Shown here in pieces: positions 43,815-53,221 of a stretch of DNA of 64,000 nt. A program made the position numbers and the translations under genes. The notes below the pieces were generated by a model, which saw nothing but the letters and a program-made list of their open reading frames with translations, ran no database searches and was not told the origin of the DNA. The stretch's first letter is position 1. Each line of letters opens with the position of its first letter. Source of the DNA: CAUJIW01 sp963205175 (GTDB taxonomy: Bacteria > Pseudomonadota > Alphaproteobacteria > Sphingomonadales > Sphingomonadaceae). The stretch lies in the NCBI GenBank assembly GCA_041060555.1, contig JBEUDS010000018.1; one strand, written 5' to 3'.

Positions 43815-44909
43815 ATGACGGGCAGGCCGGGCTGGCGCCGGACTCTGGGTTTGCAGGTGTTGGCGGCGTCGGCCCTGCTGGGGGCGGGAACGGCCAGTCC
43901 GCCTGACATCGCCACCTTGCGGACGCTCTATGCCGGTCCGCCCGACAGCTGGCCGGCGCCGACCCTGCATGAGGGCGCGCGGTTCACCGAGTTTGGTCCC
44001 CGGCCACCTGTCAAGCATCCGGCCGACAACCCGCCCAGCCCGGCCAAGGTCGCGTTGGGTGAGCGGCTGTTCAATGATCCGAAACTTTCGGGGTCAGGCC
44101 AGTTTGCCTGCGCCTCCTGCCACAACCCGGAGCTGGGTCTGGGCGACGGCCTGAAAACCGCCTTCGGCCATGACCGCCAGCGCGGTCAGCGCAATGCGCC
44201 ACACCTTTTCGCGGTGGCCTGGCAGAGCAGCTTCTTCTGGGATGGGCGCGCGGCCAGCCTGGAGGAGCAGGCGCTGATGCCGATCGCCAACCCTATCGAG
44301 ATGGCCGGAGACGGCGATGTCATCGTCGAGCGACTGTATGCGGTGCCGGACTATCGCGCCGATTTTGCCAAAGCCTTCGGGGATGAGAGTATATCGCTGG
44401 AACGGATTGCCCAGGCGCTGGCCACATTCGAGCGAACGTTGAAACCCCGTTCCAGCCTATGGGATCGGGCACTGGAGCGCGGCACCGGCGTGTTCAACGA
44501 TCAGCAGTTGTTGGGCCTGCATCTGTTCCGCACCAAGGCGGGCTGCGCCAACTGTCACAGTGGGCCGCTGTTCACCGACGACGGCTTTCACAACATCGGA
44601 CTGACCTACTACGGGCGAAAGCTGGAGGACCTCGGTCGCTTCACGATGACGGGCGTTTCGGCGGACGTCGGTCGCTTCAAGACGCCATCACTGCGCGGTC
44701 TCTCGCGAACCGGCCCCTACATGCACAATGGTGTCATGCCGCGCCTGCAAGGCGTGGTGGCCTTCTACAACGGCGGCGGCGCCAACCCGAGGCCCACGGC
44801 TGAACAGGCCGATGATCCGAAATTTCCGCGCACAGATCCGTTGCTCAAGCCGCTCGACCTCAGTCGCGAGGAGCAGGCGGCGTTGGTCGCCTTCCTGGAA
44901 ACGCTTTAG
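43815..44909 (+). CDS. Di-haem cytochrome c peroxidase/MauG family protein
   Basis: The 364-residue secreted protein has two c-type haem sites, CASCH (Cys99, Cys102, His103) and CANCH (Cys244, Cys247, His248), in the layout of bacterial CcpA and MauG. A signal sequence covers about residues 1-30. TPSLRGLSRTGPYMHNG is the conserved C-terminal haem-domain stretch. The role may be peroxide reduction or a MauG-type oxidation of a substrate or metal complex. GAGGCGGAG precedes the ATG at 43815; the ATG at 43788 overlapping the receptor stop (TGATG) is an alternative. It follows the TonB-dependent receptor directly. Confidence 0.9.
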   Translation: MTGRPGWRRTLGLQVLAASALLGAGTASPPDIATLRTLYAGPPDSWPAPTLHEGARFTEFGPRPPVKHPADNPPSPAKVALGERLFNDPKLSGSGQFACASCHNPELGLGDGLKTAFGHDRQRGQRNAPHLFAVAWQSSFFWDGRAASLEEQALMPIANPIEMAGDGDVIVERLYAVPDYRADFAKAFGDESISLERIAQALATFERTLKPRSSLWDRALERGTGVFNDQQLLGLHLFRTKAGCANCHSGPLFTDDGFHNIGLTYYGRKLEDLGRFTMTGVSADVGRFKTPSLRGLSRTGPYMHNGVMPRLQGVVAFYNGGGANPRPTAEQADDPKFPRTDPLLKPLDLSREEQAALVAFLETL

Positions 44910-44918
44910 CTGCCTGCA

Positions 44919-45800
44919 CTAACCAGCCGTCGCCGGTCGCCGGATGTGAAACGCCAGTGGCACCTCGAACTGGCGGACCCGCCAGCGGGTGCCGTGTGGC
45001 GGCGGCGGGAAGGGGCTGGCCGCCTTCAGTTGCCGCATGGCGACAAGGTCGAGCGCCGGCGCGCCGCTACCCGCGCGCAGCCTGACGTCGAGCACCCTCC
45101 CGCGACGATCCAGCGTGAAGGCGATCAGCACGACGCCCTCGATCTGGCGCCCGGCGACATCGCGCGGGTAGGCCTTGTGCTTTTCGATCCACGCCAGGAC
45201 GGTCGCGGCGTAGGGATCGGCGGCACCCCGCCCGGCGCCGGTCGCCGGCGTTTTCCCTGTTGCGCCATCGGCGGCGACAAGTCCGTCATGACGATCAACT
45301 GCCGCCGCCGGGCCTGGCGCCCCTTGAGACGTTGGCTGGTTGGCCGCTGACTCGGTTCCGGCGTCTGGCATCGGGAGGGGGGCGGCATTCTGGGCAGCGT
45401 CGCTGGTAACGGTGATACTGGGCTCTGCTGGTGGCGCCATGCGGACCGGCAGCAGGGTGGGCGCGGGGACCGGCGCGACCTGTTGCGCGGCGGCGGCCGC
45501 TCCGGAATCGGCACTCGCCGTTGGTAGCAGCGCGACCTCAAGTGTCGGTGACTGGCCGCCCACATGTGCGACCTGCCAGGTGGCGAACAGGCCAGCGACG
45601 ACTCCCAGATGCAGTGATGCCGTCAGCAGCATCCCGCCAAAACGGGAGGGTGTCTCCAGCAGGGACGCCAGCCGGCCGCCGCGGACAGGGTCCGCACTGA
45701 CGCAAGACAAGCCCTGAATTGGCAGGGGCCATCGAAGGGAAACGGTCTGAAACACGATCAGGCGACAGCTGGATAAGCGATGACGGGAGTGATGCTGCAT
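44919..45800 (-). CDS. TonB family protein
   Basis: TonB spans the periplasm and passes inner-membrane energy to outer-membrane receptors. The 293-residue product has a membrane helix at about 58-80 (MLLTASLHLGVVAGLFATW), a Pro/Ala/Gly-rich linker (about 90-200) and a TonB C-terminal domain with KAYPRDVAGRQIEGVVLIAF, shown in part as GRQIEGVVLIAFTLDRRGR. The N-terminus before the helix is unusually long, and the ATG at 45800 is not certain. It is convergent with the di-haem gene and has a Fur-like site immediately upstream. exbB/exbD are not in the window. Confidence 0.85.
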   Translation of the reverse strand: MQHHSRHRLSSCRLIVFQTVSLRWPLPIQGLSCVSADPVRGGRLASLLETPSRFGGMLLTASLHLGVVAGLFATWQVAHVGGQSPTLEVALLPTASADSGAAAAAQQVAPVPAPTLLPVRMAPPAEPSITVTSDAAQNAAPLPMPDAGTESAANQPTSQGAPGPAAAVDRHDGLVAADGATGKTPATGAGRGAADPYAATVLAWIEKHKAYPRDVAGRQIEGVVLIAFTLDRRGRVLDVRLRAGSGAPALDLVAMRQLKAASPFPPPPHGTRWRVRQFEVPLAFHIRRPATAG

Positions 45801-45815
45801 TCATGGTAATGATGT

Positions 45816-45830
45816 TGTGAATCGATTGCA
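45816..45830. promoter_or_regulatory. Candidate Fur-like site before tonB
   Basis: TGTGAAT-C-GATTGCA repeats the 7-1-7 layout seen at 41177-41191 and 37696-37710, with the core AATCGATT. It lies 16 bp upstream of the tonB start and about 205 bp from the divergent DUF1838 gene. Confidence 0.4.
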
Positions 45831-46034
45831 ATTAGACTCCCCGCGCCTGTGACATGTCGTCGCCTGCCCACCTGTCGGGCAGCGTACCGATCGGCGCGGG
45901 CGTGGCAGCCGGTCGCCACTAACATCTCCCCTGCCGCGCACAGGCCGAGGAGCAAGGGGTCGAGCGACAACCTCGAAGCGTGCAGTCAACCAGGTGGGCA
46001 CCATCGTGCCGCACGGGCAGGGGAACGACGAGTG

Positions 46035-47057
46035 ATGCAATCCATTCTGAGCAGTGTGACGCGCCGGGCAGCGCTGGGCGGCTTTGCCGCGCTTGGCGGC
46101 GCTGCGTTGGCCGCGCCAGCGGTCGGCGCGGTGCCGTCAAAAAGTGACCTGCGGCCGCTTGATGTCAGTGATCCACGTGAGAATCTGTATGGCTTTGCCA
46201 AGATGTGGGGAACGATTGGTCCCAAGGCCGTGCTGTCAGGTTATCAGGGTGTGCAGTACGCGATCGTTGGCGACAAGCGGGCGATGCCGTTGTTCGGCTA
46301 CTGCGGCTTCGGCAACATTCGCAACGTCATTCAGCCCGACGGCACGGTGAAGGTGATGGGCAAGGAGTGCGGATACTTCACCGATCTCGCGACGGGTGAA
46401 ATCATTGACCACTGGGACAATCCGTGGACGGGCGAGCGGGTGGAGGTGTTTCCTTTCCTCAACGATCGGTTCCGTGGCTCACTGGGGCTGGAGCGCAAGG
46501 TGTTCAGGGTTGGCGACGGCGAGACCGTCAACAATGAGATGGAGGCAACGTCCGCCAATGCTGCCACCAGCGGCGAGCCGTTCCGACTGCCATGGCAGCG
46601 CATTGGTGATCAGTACCTGCTCGGCTGGGACTATGCGCACGAATACACCAACCCGGTGACCCCGGAAGGCTGGCCAAAGGCCTCCACCGGCCGCCGCGTC
46701 AATCCGTCGGAGCATTTCACCATCTTCACGCCGACAGCCGAAATCGATGATCGTTCTGTGGAGTCAGCGCGCTACCATGCCGGCTTCATGCGCCAGGCGC
46801 CTTGGTGGCCATGGATGCTGATGGGCCGGAGCGGGGTGCACGGCGTGCTGATGGGCCGCATGCACAGCTACAAGATCACTGGCGGACCCGAGGACGTGCC
46901 GCCGGCGGTGCTCAAGCGGGTAGAGCGTGACCGGCCGGACCTGCTGGAGGAGCCGACCGACGGGCCGGACGAAGGCGTGCGCGGCACGCTGGAGGCCTAT
47001 GTCGAGGAGGTGCCGCCGGAGGTGCCGGGCTATGTGCCGCCGCATAAGCATCCCTGA
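46035..47057 (+). CDS. DUF1838 family protein with Tat signal
   Basis: The 340-residue protein has a twin-arginine signal (SVTRRAALGGFAALGGAALA) and the DUF1838 body with PRENLYGFAKMWGTIGPK, shown in part as LYGFAKMWG, and HEYTNPVTPEGWP. DUF1838 has no settled function, but homologues often sit beside dehydrogenases and TonB receptors in catabolic gene clusters. The ATG at 46035 fits the signal peptide; the frame is open further upstream without one. It is divergent from tonB and convergent with the next gene. Confidence 0.85.
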   Translation: MQSILSSVTRRAALGGFAALGGAALAAPAVGAVPSKSDLRPLDVSDPRENLYGFAKMWGTIGPKAVLSGYQGVQYAIVGDKRAMPLFGYCGFGNIRNVIQPDGTVKVMGKECGYFTDLATGEIIDHWDNPWTGERVEVFPFLNDRFRGSLGLERKVFRVGDGETVNNEMEATSANAATSGEPFRLPWQRIGDQYLLGWDYAHEYTNPVTPEGWPKASTGRRVNPSEHFTIFTPTAEIDDRSVESARYHAGFMRQAPWWPWMLMGRSGVHGVLMGRMHSYKITGGPEDVPPAVLKRVERDRPDLLEEPTDGPDEGVRGTLEAYVEEVPPEVPGYVPPHKHP

Positions 47058-47066
47058 TACCGGGAT

Positions 47067-47091
47067 GGGGCGCCGAGGTTGGCGGCGCCCC
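47067..47091. terminator. Hairpin between convergent genes
   Basis: GGGGCGCC pairs with GGCGCCCC between the DUF1838 stop and the convergent lipocalin-like gene. No T-run follows. Confidence 0.45.
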
Positions 47092-47104
47092 TGTGCGGCG
47101 CGCC

Positions 47105-47626
47105 TCAATTATCGGGCGCGGCGTTGTTGGTCCAGTTGCGCCAGTCCCGGCTGACCAGGCGCTCGTCGATCAGCGTGCGCTGGTAGCAGACGCCATCGCG
47201 GAACCACTGCCAGGTGCGGGCCCGGTTGCGTGCGGCGTCATCGATCTGGATCATCTCGTAGAGATAGATGCCGGGCTCGTTCTTGCGGGTCCAGTTGAGG
47301 CAGCTGGAGCGGTTGAAGTCGTCAGGCTGCATGGTGGCGCACCAGCCCTTGATCAATTCGTTGTCCCACCAGATACGACCGTTCTCGTAGCGGGCGGGAA
47401 ACTCGCGCACTTCGGTGCGGCCGTCCTCCCAGAAATAATGATTGGTCTGGTGATAGTATTCCGCATCGCCATCGCGCGTCAGGCGACAGAACAGGCGGGA
47501 TCGGTGCTGGTCCACGAGCTTGCCGGTGGCGGCGTCGTAGTAGCGATACCAGCCCTCCCATACGCCTTCGTTGCGGGCGAGAATCGGCATGGCCTCGGCG
47601 AGGCCGGGCGAAGTCGTGTCGGTCAT
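47105..47626 (-). CDS. Lipocalin-like protein (DUF3598-type)
   Basis: The 173-residue protein starts MTDTTSPGLAEAMPILARNE and has the lipocalin-like NEGVWEGWYRYYDAATGKLVDQ (shown in part) with many Trp and Tyr typical of a beta-barrel with a hydrophobic pocket. It fits a DUF3598-like grouping, though I cannot verify that. No signal peptide is present, so it is cytoplasmic. A small hydrophobic ligand, such as an aromatic or steroid-like metabolite of the neighbouring pathway, is possible. It is adjacent to the TonB receptor's upstream region on the opposite strand. Confidence 0.65.
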   Translation of the reverse strand: MTDTTSPGLAEAMPILARNEGVWEGWYRYYDAATGKLVDQHRSRLFCRLTRDGDAEYYHQTNHYFWEDGRTEVREFPARYENGRIWWDNELIKGWCATMQPDDFNRSSCLNWTRKNEPGIYLYEMIQIDDAARNRARTWQWFRDGVCYQRTLIDERLVSRDWRNWTNNAAPDN

Positions 47627-48257
47627 TGAACTTTCCCTGTTCTTTTGTGGTGTCGGCGCCTGGACGGTGCGGATCCAACTCTAGGCGTTCGCGTATCCGA
47701 CACCGTTGGCCGGGCGATAATTGTTCGGCTGGCGGCCACTTCGCGGACCCGCCTCGACGTTCGTCCGCGGCCTTGAGGGGGCCCTTCTTGGCAGGCTCCC
47801 GGGGCAGCGAGGATGCGCGCATTACAGGCCTTTCGTGCTTCGCGGGCGAGCGGTGGTGCCGGTTGTCATGAATGACTGATCCATTTCCGCGTCGTCGTGC
47901 CCGGCCCTCCCGGTGTCGTCGCGGGATGCCGACGATGGCGGCTCTGGCATTGTCCCCAAATGGGGATATTGTCCACGGGTGATCGGTCGTCAAATAACGC
48001 AAATGGCAAGGAATCGGCCAAAAAATAACAAAAAGGAGCAAAAAATTACGCTTAATGCCCCGAACAGTGTCGATCTTGGTGATCCGGGAGGTGAATCTGG
48101 CCTCATGATTGATCGTCCTGGGAAACAGTGTGGCCACCAGAGCGGCGGAACAGCCGCCAGGTTCGCGTCGGGGCAACGGGAAGGCTTGAGACGTCCAGCA
48201 AGGCAAGGGCCAGGCAAAAGGCCGCGCCTCAATAAAAACAGGGGAGATAAGTCTGTC
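47627..48257. other. Long regulatory gap before the second TonB receptor
   Basis: About 630 bp separate the lipocalin-like gene from the receptor. The right part (about 47985-48060) is strongly AT-rich, with runs of A, in a GC-rich genome. A palindrome TCCCCA-AA-TGGGGA lies at 47953-47966, with ATTGTCC on both sides. No protein-coding frame with a ribosome-binding site other than the receptor is seen. It probably holds the divergent promoters. Confidence 0.45.
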
Positions 48258-50558
48258 ATGAAGTCAGTTCTGTTCATTGCCGGGGCCGCGACGGTACTCG
48301 GCTCGGTGCCATCGCTTGCGCAGCAAGACTCCAGTACCAGCCAGCAGGTGCTGGATGATTTCGCAGAAATCGTCGTTACCGCCCAGCGCCGCGAGCAGCG
48401 GCTGGTCGACGTGCCGATCTCGGTTTCGGCGGTCAGTCAAGCGGCGCTCGATCGCGCCCAGGTTCGCACCGTCACCGACATCGCCACCGTGGTGCCGAAC
48501 ATCCAGATCAACGAGACGATCGGTAACAGTTTCGGGCCGTTGATTACCATTCGTGGTCTGTCGCCATCGGCGGATACCAGCCTGGCCCGCGACCAGCCGG
48601 TCGGCCTCTACATTGACGGCGTGCCGATCGGCAAGTCGACCGGTGCCGCGTTCGACACGGTGGATCTGGAACGGGTGGAGGTGCTGCGCGGTCCCCAGGG
48701 CACGCTTTATGGCAAGAACACCATCGGCGGCGCGGTGAACCTGATCACGCGCAAACCGAGCGGCGAGTTCGGTGGCCAGTTCACGTCAAGTGCCGGCAGT
48801 TACGGCCAGTTCAGCCAGCGGCTGACCGTGGATCTGCCTGAAGTTGCCGGTTTCAGCGCCAAGGTGGGCATCATCTCCAAGCTCGATGATGGCTATTACC
48901 GCAACGCGCTGCGTTCGGAAAATTTCGGTGACGAGGAACTGTGGGCCGGTCGGGTCGACCTGCTGTGGCGACCGTCCGACGCTTTCAGCGCGCTCTACAG
49001 CTATGACATCACGGATAGCAACGGGACGCCGAACCAGCTGGTCACCACCGCGGTGACGGGCTCCGGCTCCACCGCCTTCGTCAATGCGATGCTGGCGCCC
49101 TATGTGGTGTCCGGCCGGACCCGCGAGATTGGCGCGCAGAGCGCGCTTTACAGTGACTTCAAGACCACGGGTCATGCGCTGACGCTGGAATGGCAGCCCG
49201 GCATTGGCGACATGACACTCAAGTCGATCACCGCACGCCGCACCGCGCGGACCAGTTCGCAGAGTGATTTCGACGGTAGTCCGCTGGATATCCTGCGCTT
49301 CATCCTGGACAACGATTACAAGCAATTCACCCAGGAATTCCAAGCGATTGGTACCACCGGCGACTTTAAGTACACGCTCGGCCTATTCTATCTCGACGAC
49401 GACTACGACGTTTACAATCCGCGCTGGAATTTCCAGTTCGGCGGTAACAGTTACGACATCAGCGAACGCGGCGGCGGCTCCAAGTCCTATGCGGGCTACA
49501 GCCAGCTCGCCTGGACGCCCAAGGCGCTTGACGAGAAACTGACGGCCTCCGTCGGCGTGCGCTACACCCGCGAATCCAAGCACGCCTACGAACTGCTGCT
49601 GTCCAACTCGGCCTACCGGGTCAATCCGGCGGCCGCCGGGTCCGGTGTCTTTGTCCGCGATGCGAACGGCAATCCGGTGACCCGTAGCGGTCAGCCCGCC
49701 GCCGGTGCCCGCCCCGGCGCGGGGGGCATCGGCTATACCGACCTGATCCCGATGGAAAGCTCGGGCGTCTGGAAGCGCTTCAACCCCGAGTTCAACATTC
49801 TCTACAAGTTCCAGCCGGATGTCTCCGTTTACGGACGTGTGGCGACGGGCTTCAAGAGCGGCGGCATCAACGACACCGCGGCCACCAATGCCGCGTTCCT
49901 GACCTCCTATAACCCGGAAAAACTGACCTCGTTCGAACTGGGCGTGAAATACGCGGGGTTCGGCAACGCGCTGCGCCTGAACGCGGCGGTCTATCATTCC
50001 ATCTACAAGGACTTTCAGGCCGGCGTGTTCGTGCCGGCATTGGTGACGACCAATATCATCAACGCCGGCGAGGCGAAGTTCACCGGCATCGAGATCGAAG
50101 GATCGCTGCGGCCGCTCGACGGCTTCATGATCAATTTCGGTGCCGGCTACATCGACGCGCGCTACACCGACTTCGTACTGCCCAACGGCACCGACGTGAC
50201 CAAGACATACGTCATCCCGCGGGTGCCGGAATGGAACTATCAGCTAGGCGCGATCTACAGCCGCGATCTCGGCATGGGCACGCTGGAGGCGAGCGTGAAC
50301 TACAGCTGGCGGAGCAGCCAGTTCACCTCGATCACGCCCGATCCGCTGGCAAAGCTGCCGTCCTACGGCCTCCTCGATGCCCGGATCGCGCTGGCCGATA
50401 TCGCGCTGTTCGGCAAGAGCACGCTTGAACTGGCGTTGTGGGGCAAGAATCTGGCCGACAAGGAGTACAAGGTCAGCGCCATCAACCTGAGCTTCCTGAC
50501 ACTCGGCCAGTACGGTGACCCGCGCACTCTCGGCGGCGAACTGCGCGTTCGCTTCTAA
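48258..50558 (+). CDS. TonB-dependent outer-membrane receptor of the catabolic island
   Basis: The 766-residue receptor has a signal peptide (about 1-20), the TonB-box-like EIVVTAQRREQ, a plug domain with VDLERVEVLRGPQGTLYGKN, and a barrel ending LRVRF. This type, with IVVTAQRRxQ, is abundant in sphingomonads and related degraders and often transports hydrophobic or aromatic substrates. It heads a forward unit with MFS, amidohydrolase and regulator genes. No His-rich loops are present. The ligand is unknown. Confidence 0.9.
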   Translation: MKSVLFIAGAATVLGSVPSLAQQDSSTSQQVLDDFAEIVVTAQRREQRLVDVPISVSAVSQAALDRAQVRTVTDIATVVPNIQINETIGNSFGPLITIRGLSPSADTSLARDQPVGLYIDGVPIGKSTGAAFDTVDLERVEVLRGPQGTLYGKNTIGGAVNLITRKPSGEFGGQFTSSAGSYGQFSQRLTVDLPEVAGFSAKVGIISKLDDGYYRNALRSENFGDEELWAGRVDLLWRPSDAFSALYSYDITDSNGTPNQLVTTAVTGSGSTAFVNAMLAPYVVSGRTREIGAQSALYSDFKTTGHALTLEWQPGIGDMTLKSITARRTARTSSQSDFDGSPLDILRFILDNDYKQFTQEFQAIGTTGDFKYTLGLFYLDDDYDVYNPRWNFQFGGNSYDISERGGGSKSYAGYSQLAWTPKALDEKLTASVGVRYTRESKHAYELLLSNSAYRVNPAAAGSGVFVRDANGNPVTRSGQPAAGARPGAGGIGYTDLIPMESSGVWKRFNPEFNILYKFQPDVSVYGRVATGFKSGGINDTAATNAAFLTSYNPEKLTSFELGVKYAGFGNALRLNAAVYHSIYKDFQAGVFVPALVTTNIINAGEAKFTGIEIEGSLRPLDGFMINFGAGYIDARYTDFVLPNGTDVTKTYVIPRVPEWNYQLGAIYSRDLGMGTLEASVNYSWRSSQFTSITPDPLAKLPSYGLLDARIALADIALFGKSTLELALWGKNLADKEYKVSAINLSFLTLGQYGDPRTLGGELRVRF

Positions 50559-50574
50559 GGACAACGAGACGGAC

Positions 50575-51825
50575 ATGCTGTTTAATCCTGACCCGCCGCG
50601 ACACCGTTCGCGGCGGGTCTTTTCCTTCCTTGGCGTGGTGACGTTTCTGATCGCCATCGGCAACACCGGGCTGGTGTCGGTCATGCCGGCCATCGGCCGG
50701 ATGCTCGCCATCCCTGATTATCTGGTCGCCAGCATTTTCTCGCTCTCCGCCCTCACCTGGGCAGTCAGCGCGCCGCTCTGGGTGTCGCGCATCAGTCGCG
50801 CCGGGCCGAACTACTATATCCGGGCGGGTCTGGTGGGCTTTATTGCGTCGATGGCCGGCTGTGCGCTGTCGGTGAAACTGGGATTGCTCGGCCTGCTGGC
50901 GCCGCTGGCGACCTTCGGTGTCTTTTTCGTGCTGCGCTCGATCTACGGCCTGCTCGGCTCGGCCAGCGCCACGGCGACGCAGGCGCTGATCGCGTTTGAA
51001 ACCGAGGGCGCGCAGCGGACACGGGCCTTGACCACGCTCGCCGGCGCGCTCAGCCTCGGAACCATCGTCGGTCCAGCCATAGCGCCGGCGATGATCGTCG
51101 AACCACTGGGGCCGCTGGGGCCGATGATCGGGTTTGCCCTGCTCGGGGGCCTGGCGCTCGCGGGCACGGTTGTCTTTCTCGCGCCGACGGCGGTGGCGCG
51201 CGCCCAGGTGCCGGCCGCCAGCGGCAGGGTCTCGCTTGTGGCGGTCTGGCGTCGCCCTGGTGTGGGGCGGCATCTCACCTTCGGGATGCTGCTGTGTTCA
51301 GCGCAGGCGATCAACATCTACACCATCGGCTTTGTGATCATCGACCGCATGAACGGCGGGCCCATGGCCGCCCAGCGCATGATCGGTCTTACCATGACGG
51401 CGGGCGCGGCGGTGGCGCTGGCGGCGCAATGGGGGCTGGTACGGCTGTTGTCGCCATCGCCGCTGACGATGATGCGCGTGGGGACTGCGCTGGCTATGGC
51501 AGGCAACGCGCTGGCCACCTTCGACAACGGCACGAACGCCGCGTTCTGGGCCTTTGTCGCGGCGAGCCTGGGTTACGGCCTTGCCCGCCCCGGGTTCAGC
51601 GCGGCGGCGTCGCTGGCGGGCGCCGATGAGGATCAGGTGGCGATCGCCTCCGCCATCACCCTGATTGCGGGCGCCTCGATCACCCTGCCGCCGGTGCTGG
51701 CCTCGGCGACCTATCAGTGGTGGTCGCCGTCGCCGTTCGCCATTGCCGCGCTGATAACGGCCGGTCTGCTGGCGGGTGAACTGTCGCCGCGTCGCCGCGG
51801 CGCCATTGTTCATGAAGGGCGATAG
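50575..51825 (+). CDS. MFS transporter
   Basis: The 416-residue inner-membrane transporter has about 12 predicted helices with the MFS loop basic stretch VSRISRAGPNYYIRAG and the central charged loop. It starts 16 bp after the TonB receptor stop, so the receptor and transporter likely move the same compound across both membranes. GGACAACGAGACGG precedes the ATG at 50575. Drug efflux is an alternative, but context favours uptake. Confidence 0.85.
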   Translation: MLFNPDPPRHRSRRVFSFLGVVTFLIAIGNTGLVSVMPAIGRMLAIPDYLVASIFSLSALTWAVSAPLWVSRISRAGPNYYIRAGLVGFIASMAGCALSVKLGLLGLLAPLATFGVFFVLRSIYGLLGSASATATQALIAFETEGAQRTRALTTLAGALSLGTIVGPAIAPAMIVEPLGPLGPMIGFALLGGLALAGTVVFLAPTAVARAQVPAASGRVSLVAVWRRPGVGRHLTFGMLLCSAQAINIYTIGFVIIDRMNGGPMAAQRMIGLTMTAGAAVALAAQWGLVRLLSPSPLTMMRVGTALAMAGNALATFDNGTNAAFWAFVAASLGYGLARPGFSAAASLAGADEDQVAIASAITLIAGASITLPPVLASATYQWWSPSPFAIAALITAGLLAGELSPRRRGAIVHEGR

Positions 51826-51962
51826 TGCGTTGCCCGCCGTCTGCTTTTTCCGCGTCGTGAACCGCCTAATGTCGGCCCCGGACATCGCGGCAGCCCGCGC
51901 GCCGGCCACGGCGGCGCACCCTGAAGGTTCCGCGACGAGCATATGAATGATTGGAGAAAACC

Positions 51963-53156
51963 ATGGATCGCTACCTTGTCATCTCTTCCGACGGCCATGC
52001 CGGTCTGCCGCCGGAGAAGTATCGCGACTATCTGGAAGCCAAGTATCACCAGCGCTTCGATGAGACCGTGCAGCTGGAAATCAAGGCGCGGGAAGAACAC
52101 GAGAAACGCTTCCTGATCGATGATTTCAACACCAAATGGCGTGCCCGAGTCGGCGATGGCCTCGAAGGCGCATGGGATGGCGCGATCCGCAACCGGGTGC
52201 TCGACGGCGATGGCGTGACCGCTGAAGTGCTGTTTCCCGATGGCATCACCGAGCGCAACGCGCCGCCGTTCGGGGCCGATATCGGTCTGCGGCCATCGGC
52301 CGAACGCGCCGAACTGCAGTGGGCAGGTGCGCGTGCCCACAATCGCTGGATGGCGGATTTCTGTCGCGACGACCCGCATCGCCGCATTGGCCTGGCGGTG
52401 ATTCCGGCGCTTTACGATCTGGACGAGACGGCGCGCGAGATCGAGTGGGCGCGCAAGAATGGCCTGAAGGGCGTGTTCTTTCCAGCCTTCACCGAAGGGT
52501 TCGATCTGTACAATCACACCAAATATCATCGCATCTGGGCGATGTTGCAGGAAATGAACATGCCGCTTCATTTCCATTCCGGTGCCTCGCCGGCCTATGA
52601 CACGACGCAGCCGGGCTGGATCGGCACCTTCATGTGCGAGTTCGCCTTCTGGCTGACGCGGCCGCTGTGGACGATGACGTTCGGCGGCGTGTTCGAAGAA
52701 TTTCCGGAGCTGAAGGTCAGTTTCACCGAGGCGGGTGGCGAGTTCTGGTTCCCGTGGGTGATCCGGCTGATGGACATCCGCGCGTCGGTCAAGCACACCA
52801 GTGGCAAGCTCGGCGATTACAACGCCAACATGAGTATGAAGCCCAGCGAGTATTTCGCGCGCAACGTCTGGGTCGGTTGTTCGGCGCTGCCCGACGAGGA
52901 GTCGACGCAAGCCTATTACGACATCGGCGTCGACCGCATTCTCTGGGGCACCGACTATCCGCATCCCGAGGGCACCTGGCCGGGCACGCTGGACAAGATG
53001 AAGGTCAGCCTGGGCGGGCTGCCGGATGATGACATCCAGGCCATGCTGGGCACCAATGCGCTCGAAATCTATGATCTGGACGCCGAGGCGCTGTGGCGGA
53101 TCGCCGAGAAAATCGGTCCGCGCCGCGAACTGTTCGCCCGCCAGCCGGCGGAATGA
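51963..53156 (+). CDS. Amidohydrolase-superfamily protein (ACMSD-like)
   Basis: The 397-residue protein belongs to the amidohydrolase 2 group related to 2-amino-3-carboxymuconate semialdehyde decarboxylase. Seen features: ISSDGHAG near the N-terminus (metal ligand positions), MPLHFHSG in the middle and ILWGTDYPHPEGTW with the catalytic Asp. Members decarboxylate or hydrolyse aromatic intermediates with one metal ion. The ATG at 51963 is preceded by GGAG. It lies 137 bp after the MFS gene and before the LysR gene. The exact reaction is not derivable. Confidence 0.85.
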   Translation: MDRYLVISSDGHAGLPPEKYRDYLEAKYHQRFDETVQLEIKAREEHEKRFLIDDFNTKWRARVGDGLEGAWDGAIRNRVLDGDGVTAEVLFPDGITERNAPPFGADIGLRPSAERAELQWAGARAHNRWMADFCRDDPHRRIGLAVIPALYDLDETAREIEWARKNGLKGVFFPAFTEGFDLYNHTKYHRIWAMLQEMNMPLHFHSGASPAYDTTQPGWIGTFMCEFAFWLTRPLWTMTFGGVFEEFPELKVSFTEAGGEFWFPWVIRLMDIRASVKHTSGKLGDYNANMSMKPSEYFARNVWVGCSALPDEESTQAYYDIGVDRILWGTDYPHPEGTWPGTLDKMKVSLGGLPDDDIQAMLGTNALEIYDLDAEALWRIAEKIGPRRELFARQPAE

Positions 53157-53221
53157 CGTTCGTCAAGCGAATTGCATTCGGGTAGAGGGGTGATAGCATA
53201 ACCCCGTTCAGGGTGGGGGTT

